Assembly: GCA_044508215.1 (NCBI GenBank)
Contig: JBIQID010000014.1
Coordinates: 1 to 36,408 of the forward strand
From: JAEZFI01 sp044508215
GTDB lineage: Bacteria > Actinomycetota > Acidimicrobiia > Acidimicrobiales > Microtrichaceae
Direction: 5' to 3'
DNA: 36,408 nucleotides
The notes beneath the pieces are model-generated. The model searched no databases. It saw only the letters and a list, made by a program, of their open reading frames with translations, and was not told the DNA's origin. The position numbers and the translations under genes were made by a program. This document shows positions 30,298 through 36,408 of this stretch, one piece after another (position 1 is the first letter of the stretch; each line of letters begins with the position of its first letter).

Positions 30298-31487
30298 GCG
30301 ACCACAGCGCCCCCAGCACCACGAGCCCCACCCCGCTCGTGCCCGAGGGCTTCGAGTCGCTCACGGGCTCCATCGGGATCAAGGACGACACCCCCGACGT
30401 GCTGGTCGTGCGCGCCACCCGGCCGTGCACCGCCGCCGGGGTCTTCACCCGGTCCCGGTTCGCAGGGCCCAGCGTGGGCCTCAGCCGGGCGACCGTGGCC
30501 CAGGGTCGTGCCGCGTGCATCGTGGTCATCTCGAAGAACGCGAACGTCGCCAACGGCGAGGTGGGCGACGCCGACGCCGCCGAGCTGCAGCGGCTCGCCG
30601 CCGGGCTGGCAGGTGCCGAGCCGGCCGAGACCGTCGTCGCCTCCACCGGCGTGATCGGCCGCGCCTACCCCATGGACCGGGTCCGGCAGTGGTTCGCCGA
30701 CAGCACCTGGCCCGCCACGCCACTCGACCTCGAGGCGGCAGCGCGGGCGATCATGACCACCGACACCCGGCCGAAGGTCGCCTCGGCGCAGGTCGCCGGG
30801 TCGAGCGCCACCGTCGCCGGCATCGCGAAGGGCGTCGGGATGATCGAGCCCGACATGGCGACCCTGCTCGTGTTCCTCTTCACCGACGCCGAGGTGTCCA
30901 GCGCCGACCTCGACGCCGCGCTCCGCAGGGTGGTCGACACGACCTTCAACGCACTGTCGATCGACACCGACACCTCGACCAGCGACTCGTGCGTGGTGCT
31001 CGCGAGCGGTGCGGCCGGCGCCGTCGACCTCGGTGCGTTCGAGGAGGCTCTGCACGCGGTGGCCGACGACCTCGTGCACCAGATCGCCGGCGACGGCGAA
31101 GGCGCCACGAAGGTCATCGAGGTCACGGTCCGGGGCGCACGCGACGACGCCCAGGCGCGCCGCGTGGCGAAGGCGGTGGTGAACTCGCCGCTCGTGAAGA
31201 CGGCTGTGCACGGCGCGGATCCCAACTGGGGTCGCATCGCCATGGCCGTCGGCAAGTGCAGCGACGACGAGGACATCGACCCCGCCCGGACGTCCATCTC
31301 GATCGGCGGCGTCCACATGTACCCGCCGGCGGCCGACGAGAAGGCACTCGAGCGGGCCGCGGAGCACCTCGGCGGGGACCTCGCCGCGATCGACGTCGAC
31401 CTCGGCATCGCGGACGGCACCTTCCGCGCCATCGGCTGCGACCTCACGGACGGCTACGTCAGGATCAACGCCGACTACACCACCTGA
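30294..31487 (+). CDS. argJ: Glutamate N-acetyltransferase / amino-acid acetyltransferase ArgJ
   Basis: 397 residues, GTG overlapping the hydrolase stop as GTGA. The hallmark autoproteolysis site is EPDMATLLVF with Thr190 as nucleophile of the mature beta chain; GVIGRAYPMDRV, KGVGMIEPDMATLL, HGADPNWGRIAMAVGK and the C-terminal YVRINADYTT are ArgJ signatures. It transfers acetyl from N-acetylornithine to glutamate in the cyclic arginine pathway (and may use acetyl-CoA if bifunctional). No other arginine biosynthesis gene is adjacent; it lies between a hydrolase and ung, which is unusual because argJ normally sits with argC, argB and argD. Confidence 0.96.
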   Translation: MSDHSAPSTTSPTPLVPEGFESLTGSIGIKDDTPDVLVVRATRPCTAAGVFTRSRFAGPSVGLSRATVAQGRAACIVVISKNANVANGEVGDADAAELQRLAAGLAGAEPAETVVASTGVIGRAYPMDRVRQWFADSTWPATPLDLEAAARAIMTTDTRPKVASAQVAGSSATVAGIAKGVGMIEPDMATLLVFLFTDAEVSSADLDAALRRVVDTTFNALSIDTDTSTSDSCVVLASGAAGAVDLGAFEEALHAVADDLVHQIAGDGEGATKVIEVTVRGARDDAQARRVAKAVVNSPLVKTAVHGADPNWGRIAMAVGKCSDDEDIDPARTSISIGGVHMYPPAADEKALERAAEHLGGDLAAIDVDLGIADGTFRAIGCDLTDGYVRINADYTT

Positions 31488-31531
31488 CCGGGGCGACCCT
31501 CCGCGGGCGCCGACGGCAGCAGAGCAGCGAG

Positions 31532-31558
31532 GACCGGAGCGACCGGAGAGACCGGAGA
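31532..31558 (+). repeat. Three tandem 9-bp repeats in the ung leader
   Basis: GACCGGAGC, GACCGGAGA and GACCGGAGA are directly adjacent (31532-31558), followed by GGACGACGTG containing the ung start. The repeat generates GGAG motifs that can act as ribosome binding sites, so copy-number change could affect ung translation. Confidence 0.75.
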
Positions 31559-31565
31559 GGACGAC

Positions 31566-32228
31566 GTGCGGACCGACTGGAACCCAGTGCTGCGATCCCA
31601 GCTCGCAGAGCCGTACTGGCAGGAGCTCCAGGAGTTCGTGGCGTCCGAGCGTCGCGCCCACGCCGTCCACCCGCCCCACGAGGAGGTGTTCGCTGCCTTC
31701 CACCGCACGCCGTACGCAGAGGTGAAGGCGGTGATCCTCGGTCAGGACCCCTACCACGGTCCCGGGCAGGCGCACGGCCTGTGCTTCTCGGTGCGGCGGG
31801 GTGTGGCGATCCCGCCCTCGCTCCGCAACATCCACACCGAGCTGCACTCCGACCTGGGCCTGCCGATCCCGTCGCACGGCAACCTCGAGCGCTGGGCCGA
31901 CTCGGGCGTGCTGCTGCTCAACGCCACCCTCACGGTCCGCTCGGGTCAGGCCGGGTCGCACCAGAAGCGTGGGTGGGAGCGCTTCACCGACGAGGTGATC
32001 CGGGCGGTCTCGGCGAAGCAGGAGCGCGTGGTCTTCATCCTGTGGGGCCGCTACGCCCGGCAGAAGCGGGCGCTCATCGACACCTCGGTGCACTCGATCA
32101 TCGAGTCGGCGCACCCCTCGCCGCTGTCGGCCAGCAACGGGTTCTTCGGGAGCCGGCCGTTCTCACGGACGAACGCGGCGCTCGCCGAGGCGGGTCGCCC
32201 GCCGGTCGACTGGTCGCTCGATGGCTGA
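31566..32228 (+). CDS. ung: Uracil-DNA glycosylase (family 1)
   Basis: 220 residues, GTG start behind GGAGAGGA. The water-activating motif is intact: ILGQDPYHGPGQAHGLCFSV with Asp61 and Tyr/His of the loop; the uracil-binding NATLTVRSGQAGSHQKRGWE and the leucine-intercalation loop SAHPSPLSASNGFFG with His183 follow. It removes uracil from DNA in base excision repair, in the cytosol. Length and order are standard. The 3' end overlaps the adenylate cyclase start by 8 nt, and argJ precedes it by 78 nt with a tandem repeat between. Confidence 0.97.
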   Translation: MRTDWNPVLRSQLAEPYWQELQEFVASERRAHAVHPPHEEVFAAFHRTPYAEVKAVILGQDPYHGPGQAHGLCFSVRRGVAIPPSLRNIHTELHSDLGLPIPSHGNLERWADSGVLLLNATLTVRSGQAGSHQKRGWERFTDEVIRAVSAKQERVVFILWGRYARQKRALIDTSVHSIIESAHPSPLSASNGFFGSRPFSRTNAALAEAGRPPVDWSLDG

Positions 32229-33765
32229 CACCACGGAGCCGGCCACCGAACGGTCGCTCCAGGACGAACGTGCGCTCGACCAGGCGGAGGACGAGGCGCG
32301 GGACCCCGGCGTGGCGCAGGCCCGAGCAGCGGTCGGCGGCGTCCTCCGCCTGCAGCTCCTCGCGAACGGCCTCGGCGTGGCGTTCGTGGCCCTCTACCTC
32401 CGCCTCCTGGTCCCGGCGGGGGAGCTGGCCCGCAACGGCGACCTCAACCTCGTCGTCTTCGGCATCTACCTGGGAACCGCGCTGGTGCTGGCCCTGCCGG
32501 TGAACATGCTGCTGCTGCGGCGGGCCGTGATCTGGGTGCGGCAGGGGACGGCGCCCACCGAGCGGCAACGCTGGCTGCTGTTCCGCCTGCCGCTCCTCGA
32601 GACCGTCGGCTCGTTCGTCGGCTGGATGTTCGCTGCGGTGGTGTTCGGGCTGATCAACGTCGGCTTCCGGCGGGTGGGCATCTCGATCGGCCTCGCCGGA
32701 CTGGTCACCAGCACCTTCCTCTACCTGCTCCTCGAGGGCCACTTCCGGCCGCTGTTCGCGCTGGCGCTGCGTGACGCCGACCTACCGCCGCAGCGCCGTG
32801 ACGTGTTGCCCCGCCTGCTCCTGGCCTGGCTGCTGGGCAGCGGCATACCGCTCGCCGCGCTGGGCCTGTCGCCGTTCATGGGCGACGACGTGGGCGAGAT
32901 GGACCGGCTGCCGTGGCTGGCGCTCGCTGCGGTGATCGGGGGTGGCGCGGTGATGGCGGCGTCTGCCGTGTCGGTGTCCCGGCCGATCGGGCGGGTCCGT
33001 GCCGCGCTGCGACGGGTGGAGGCGGGCGACCTCGACGTCCACGTGCCCGTCGACGACCTGGGCGAGCTGGGGCAGCTGGCGGAGGGGGTGAACGACATGG
33101 TCGCCGGGCTGCGCGAACGGGAGGCGCTGCGGGAGAGCTTCGTCCGCCAGGTGGGCCCGACCGAGCTGGCCGCGCTCTCGAGCGGCTCGCACCGCGGGGA
33201 GCTGCGGCGGGTGACCGTCCTCCTCGTCGACCTCCAGGGCTACACCCGCTACAGCGAGCGGCGGTCGCCCGAGGAGGTGGTGGCGATGCTCAACCGGTTC
33301 TTCCGGGTGGTGGTGAACGCGGTGGCCCGGGAGGGCGGCTGGGTCAACAAGTTCGAGGGCGACGCCGCGCTGTGCATCTTCGGCGCCCCGCACGACACGC
33401 CCGACCACGCGCAGAGGGCGCTGCGGGCGGCCACGGCCATCCCGGTGGACCTCAGCCGTGAGCGGGACGTGCTCTCTGCCGGTGTCGGGGTTGCCACCGG
33501 TGATGTGCTGGCCGGCTTCGTGGGCACCCCGGAACGGCACGAGTACACCGTGATCGGCGACGTGGTGAACCTCGCCGCGCGGCTGTGCGAGATGGCGAAG
33601 GACGCCGACCGGGGCGTGTTGGTGTCGGGGGTGACGGTGCGGGAGGCGGGGGTCGCAGCCGACTGGCGCCGTGTCGGCTCGGTGCGCATCCGGGGCCGGT
33701 CGGAGCGGGCCGAGGTCTACGCCCCGGTCGTTCGACGCCGACTGCGTCGCGTCCGCGGCGGCTGA
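32221..33765 (+). CDS. HAMP-domain class III adenylate cyclase
   Basis: 514 residues, ATG inside the ung end. A poorly conserved acidic head precedes six predicted membrane segments (about 42-245), then a HAMP domain (RPIGRVRAALRRVEAGDLDV, then VDDLGELGQLAEGVNDMVAG), then the cyclase homology domain (about 325-505). The class III catalytic set is complete: metal Asp337 in LLVDLQGYTRYSE and Asp381 in KFEGDAALCIFG, adenine-selecting Lys377 and Asp447 in VIGDVVNLAARL, and transition-state Asn450 and Arg454. This supports ATP to cAMP conversion after dimerisation. The layout resembles mycobacterial six-TM HAMP cyclases of the Rv1318c-Rv1320c type. Confidence 0.93.
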   Translation: MADTTEPATERSLQDERALDQAEDEARDPGVAQARAAVGGVLRLQLLANGLGVAFVALYLRLLVPAGELARNGDLNLVVFGIYLGTALVLALPVNMLLLRRAVIWVRQGTAPTERQRWLLFRLPLLETVGSFVGWMFAAVVFGLINVGFRRVGISIGLAGLVTSTFLYLLLEGHFRPLFALALRDADLPPQRRDVLPRLLLAWLLGSGIPLAALGLSPFMGDDVGEMDRLPWLALAAVIGGGAVMAASAVSVSRPIGRVRAALRRVEAGDLDVHVPVDDLGELGQLAEGVNDMVAGLREREALRESFVRQVGPTELAALSSGSHRGELRRVTVLLVDLQGYTRYSERRSPEEVVAMLNRFFRVVVNAVAREGGWVNKFEGDAALCIFGAPHDTPDHAQRALRAATAIPVDLSRERDVLSAGVGVATGDVLAGFVGTPERHEYTVIGDVVNLAARLCEMAKDADRGVLVSGVTVREAGVAADWRRVGSVRIRGRSERAEVYAPVVRRRLRRVRGG

Positions 33766-33778
33766 GGTGGCGGCGGGA

Positions 33779-33804
33779 CGGCACCCAGGAGGGGAGCGGT
33801 GCCG
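33779..33804 (+). terminator. Short hairpin downstream of the cyclase gene
   Basis: CGGCACC (33779-33785) pairs with GGTGCCG (33798-33804) over a 12-nt loop, 13 nt after the stop. The stem is only 7 bp, so this is a weak terminator candidate; it lies between the cyclase operon and the next promoter. Confidence 0.35.
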
Positions 33805-33817
33805 GGCGGGTGGACTC

Positions 33818-33823
33818 TAAGGT
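33818..33823 (+). promoter_or_regulatory. Candidate -10 (TAAGGT) for the LLM oxidoreductase gene
   Basis: TAAGGT matches TANNNT and ends 6 nt before the ATG at 33830. The usual GGAGG (33788-33795) is too far upstream to serve as a ribosome binding site, so a leaderless transcript is likely. Confidence 0.45.
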
Positions 33824-33829
33824 CGCGTC

Positions 33830-34711
33830 ATGCGACTGGGCGTCTTCGTCGACACCTCGAGTGTCGACTCCATGGTGGAACGGGCCAAGCAGGCGGCTGC
33901 CCGAGGTGCTGCCTCGGTCTGGTCGCCGCAGATCTTCGGCGTCGATGCGCTGACGGCCCTCGCAGTGATCGCCCGCGAGGTGCCCGGCGTCGAGCTCGGC
34001 ACGGCCGTGGTCCCCACGTTCCCCCGCCACCCGATGGTGATGGCGGGCCAGGCTCGGACGGTGGCCCAGGTGTCGGGTGGCCGCTTCACCCTCGGCATCG
34101 GCCTCAGCCACAAGCTGGTGATCGAGGACATGTTGGGCATGAGCTACGAGCGCCCGGTCCGCCACCTGCGGGAGTACCTCGACGTGCTGCTGCCGTTGCT
34201 CGCCGGCGAGCCGTCCACCGCCAGCGGCGAGACGCTCTCCTTCCGGGGCGAGCTCGAGATCGAGTCGGAGCCGGTCCCCGTCCTGGTGGCGGCGCTGGGC
34301 TCCCAGATGCTGTCGCTCGCCGGTCGTCGCACCGCCGGCACGATCACGTGGATGACCGGACCCGACACGATCCGCGACCACGTGGTCCCCACGATCAGGG
34401 CCGCCGCCGACGAGGCCGGGCGCCCGGCTCCACGGGTGGTCATGGCGCTGCCCACCTGCGTCACCGACGACCCCGACGCCGCCCGGGCCAAGGCAGCCGA
34501 GATGTTCGCGATCTACGGGATCCTGCCCAGCTATCGGGCGATGCTCGACCGCGAGGGCGCAGGCGGTCCCGGTGACGTGGCGATCGTGGGCGACGAGGCG
34601 TCGGTGCGCTCGCAGATCGAGGCCACGTTCGAGGCAGGGGCCACCGACTTCGTGGTCGTCCCGTTCTCGGAGGTGGAACGCACCATGGACCTCGTCGAGT
34701 CGATGACGTGA
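33830..34711 (+). CDS. LLM-class (F420/FMN-type) flavin-dependent oxidoreductase
   Basis: 293 residues, ATG start 6 nt after a TAAGGT element. The bacterial-luciferase-like TIM barrel shows SVWSPQIFGVDALTALAVIA, LGTAVVPTFPRHPMVMAGQA, VSGGRFTLGIGLSHKLVIED and YLDVLLPLLAGE, then PVLVAALGSQMLSLAGRRTA and TAGTITWM. These are features of actinobacterial F420-dependent LLM enzymes; an FMN cofactor is possible but F420 is commoner for this subfamily. The natural substrate is unknown. The stop overlaps the next GTG, so the two genes are coupled. Confidence 0.88.
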   Translation: MRLGVFVDTSSVDSMVERAKQAAARGAASVWSPQIFGVDALTALAVIAREVPGVELGTAVVPTFPRHPMVMAGQARTVAQVSGGRFTLGIGLSHKLVIEDMLGMSYERPVRHLREYLDVLLPLLAGEPSTASGETLSFRGELEIESEPVPVLVAALGSQMLSLAGRRTAGTITWMTGPDTIRDHVVPTIRAAADEAGRPAPRVVMALPTCVTDDPDAARAKAAEMFAIYGILPSYRAMLDREGAGGPGDVAIVGDEASVRSQIEATFEAGATDFVVVPFSEVERTMDLVESMT

Positions 34712-36291
34712 GCTCGGTGGCCGTCGACGACGGCCCGGAGCACGAGGAGCCCACCAGCGAGGAGGAGGCTGCACCTCGGCGCAGCCTCCGGGACCGGGTG
34801 CTCGGGTGGTGGCCGCGCGACGCCAGCCGTGACGAGTGGCTGCAGGAGCTGATCCCGCGCCTCGCCTTCGTGGTGCTGCTCGTCGTCTACACGGTGGTCA
34901 TGTACCGCCTGGTCTGGCTGCGGCACGACCGGTTCGGGTCGTTCGACTACGACCTCGGGATGTACGACCAGGGGATCTGGCAGCTGTCCCGTGGGCGTGG
35001 CTTCATGACCGTGCGCGGCATGCACGTGTTCGGCCACCACGCCAACCTCGGCTACCTGCTGTTCGTGCCCTTCTACTGGCTGGGCGCCGGCCCCCAGTTC
35101 CTCGATCTCGTGAACACGATCGGGGTGGTGGCGTGCGCCGTCCCGCTCTACCTGATGGGCCGGAAGGGCCTGCGGAGCGACTGGGCCGGGTTCCTGATCG
35201 CCGTGGCCTACCTCTTCCACTACGTGCCGCAGTGGATGATCCACGAGACGTTCCACCCCGAGAACCTGGCGGCGCCGTTCATCGTGGCGGCCGTCTGGTT
35301 CGCCGTCGGGTCCGAGCGGCCGACCCGTTGGCGCTGGTACTGGGGGTGCCTCGCCGCAGCGATGATCTGGAAGGAGGACGTCGCGCTCGTCGTCTTCATG
35401 CTGGGCATCGCGGTGATGATCATGACCAAGGAGGTGCGCCGCGGGCTGATCACGATGGCGGCCGGCGCGTTCTGGTTCGTGGTGGCGGTGCGGGTGGTGA
35501 TCCCGTTCTTCTCCCCGGAGGGCGCCGTGTTCGACGGGCTCTTCGGCGAGCTGGGCGCCTCGGCCACCGAGGTGGTCGCGAACAGCGTCAAGGATCCGTC
35601 ACGGGCAGTGTCGATACTGCAGGAGCACGGCGCGGAGGCGGGGGCGCTCGACCTGATGCGGCCCTACGCGTTCACCGCCGTGGTCAGCCCGCACCTGCTG
35701 CTGCTCGGAGCGCCGCAGCACATCGTGAACTTCCTGTCGGTGCAGAGCTTCACGTGGGAGACGAAGTTCCACTACGCGATGTTCCCGTTCATCGCGGTGA
35801 CCCTGGCCTCGGTCCGCACCGTCGTCACCCGCAGCCGCACGTTGATCAGCTGGCTGCTGATCGCCGCGATGCTCGGCGGTGTCTGGATGACCCGTGACAT
35901 GGGGGTGGGGCCGTGGGCGGCGCCGTCCCGGCAGGGGTACTGGCCGGGGGAGGACCCGGTCGTGCAGCCGGCGCTCCGCGAGGCCGTGTCGAGGATCCCC
36001 GACGACGTGGTCGTGTCCGCGCCGTACTACCTGGTGCCGCACCTCTCGCACCGGGAGGAGATCTACACGTTCCCGAACCCCTGGAAGTCGTCGAACTTCG
36101 GCCCGGGCACGCAGCCCGCGCACCGGAACCCGGAGCGGGTCGACGTGCTGGTCATGCGGACCGACCCGCTCTCGCCGGAGGACCGGATGATCTACGACCA
36201 GGTCGTGAGGTCGGGCCGCTTCGAGCAGCAGTTCGAGCGCGCCGGCGTGGAGATCTGGGCGGTCCCCGGCGTCGAGCTGCGCGACGGCTGA
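34708..36291 (+). CDS. DUF2079-family polytopic membrane protein
   Basis: 527 residues, GTG overlapping the LLM stop as GTGA. After an acidic cytoplasmic head (about 1-45) come around nine hydrophobic segments. The DUF2079 landmarks are FGSFDYDLGMYDQGIWQLSR and FGHHANLGYLLFVPFYWLGA, IHETFHPENLAAPFIVAAVW, then WKEDVALVVFMLGIAVM and FLSVQSFTWETKFHYAMFPF. The Asp/His-rich loops after the first and fourth helices are where GT-C-type glycosyltransferases place catalytic acids, so a lipid-linked sugar transferase is plausible but unproved. The C-terminal 110 residues are a soluble domain. It ends 23 nt before family B array 3. Confidence 0.85.
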   Translation: MSSVAVDDGPEHEEPTSEEEAAPRRSLRDRVLGWWPRDASRDEWLQELIPRLAFVVLLVVYTVVMYRLVWLRHDRFGSFDYDLGMYDQGIWQLSRGRGFMTVRGMHVFGHHANLGYLLFVPFYWLGAGPQFLDLVNTIGVVACAVPLYLMGRKGLRSDWAGFLIAVAYLFHYVPQWMIHETFHPENLAAPFIVAAVWFAVGSERPTRWRWYWGCLAAAMIWKEDVALVVFMLGIAVMIMTKEVRRGLITMAAGAFWFVVAVRVVIPFFSPEGAVFDGLFGELGASATEVVANSVKDPSRAVSILQEHGAEAGALDLMRPYAFTAVVSPHLLLLGAPQHIVNFLSVQSFTWETKFHYAMFPFIAVTLASVRTVVTRSRTLISWLLIAAMLGGVWMTRDMGVGPWAAPSRQGYWPGEDPVVQPALREAVSRIPDDVVVSAPYYLVPHLSHREEIYTFPNPWKSSNFGPGTQPAHRNPERVDVLVMRTDPLSPEDRMIYDQVVRSGRFEQQFERAGVEIWAVPGVELRDG

Positions 36292-36314
36292 CCCTCTCAG
36301 CCGCGTCCCGATGC

Positions 36315-36408
36315 GGACAGGTTGTACTTGTCCCGATCCGGGCGACCCCCGCGCCTCGATGTGGACAGGTTGTACTTGTCCGGTTTCGGGCGACCCCTGC
36401 GTCCCGAT
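36315..36408 (+). repeat. Family B repeat array 3: two units, running off the window end
   Basis: GGACAGGTTGTACTTGTCC occurs at 36315-36333 and 36363-36381, 48 bp apart, each preceded by GATG(C/T) and followed by SGAT/TTTCGGGCGACCCC. The last eight bases GTCCCGAT begin another unit, so the array continues beyond the window. It starts 23 nt after the DUF2079 stop and has the same orientation as array 2. Confidence 0.9.

Noticed and set aside
1..36408. tRNA, rRNA, insertion sequences or integrases
   Set aside because: I looked through intergenic stretches on both strands and found no cloverleaf-like sequence, transposase motif or attachment site; short RNAs could still be missed by eye.

Overview
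The window is a high-GC fragment of an actinobacterial scaffold. GTG starts and translationally coupled stop/start overlaps are frequent, and the gene content includes an F420-type luciferase-like oxidoreductase, a mycobacterial-style HAMP adenylate cyclase, CsbD and GlsB stress proteins, and a flagellar locus with FliW and CsrA. A flagellated, soil- or water-type member of Actinomycetota, plausibly Acidimicrobiia, fits best; this is inference from gene content. Seven runs of exactly 100 N mark contig joins, so several genes (flhF-like, ceramidase-like, alcohol dehydrogenase, a charged membrane protein, an SDR) are interrupted and their true lengths are unknown.

Region 1 (1-14438) is one flagellar block on the plus strand: the fliK tail, flgD, flgE, then a strong hairpin and a palindromic repeat array, then flbD, motA, motB, fliL, fliM, fliN, fliO, fliP, fliQ, fliR, flhB, flhA, an FlhF-like gene, fliW and csrA. 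Together they encode hook assembly (FliK, FlgD, FlgE), the stator (MotA, MotB, FliL), the switch/C-ring (FliM, FliN), the export gate (FliO-R, FlhB, FlhA), polar placement or number control (FlhF-like), and the FliW-CsrA post-transcriptional switch. FliM lacks the N-terminal CheY-binding peptide and the FlhF-like protein has no recognisable P-loop. Most neighbours overlap by 1-8 nt or nearly abut.

Region 2 (14428-30297) is accessory. It holds a lipoprotein glycerophosphodiesterase, CsbD, a methyltransferase, a ceramidase-family protein without its catalytic serine, a large membrane protein with an extracytoplasmic phosphatase-like half, a DUF7064/7065-like protein, a zinc alcohol dehydrogenase, an ECF sigma factor coupled to a two-domain VOC protein, an APH-type phosphotransferase, a TauE/SafE permease, a charged membrane protein, an SDR, GlsB, and an alpha/beta hydrolase.

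Region 3 (29176-36291) carries a compact cluster of hydrolase, argJ, ung and adenylate cyclase, followed by an LLM oxidoreductase coupled to a DUF2079 membrane protein.

The most unusual content is non-coding. Two unrelated families of tandem, odd-centred palindromic repeats occur. Family A (seven copies, 33-40 bp spacing, with a 111-bp higher-order period) lies between flgE and flbD. Family B (core GGACAGGTTGNACTTGTCC, 45-48 bp period) forms three separate arrays, each just downstream of a gene; two of them lie between convergent genes and one of them is inverted. I do not recognise either family. Several genes also carry a TANNNT hexamer 6-8 nt before the start codon and no ribosome binding site, which suggests leaderless transcripts.
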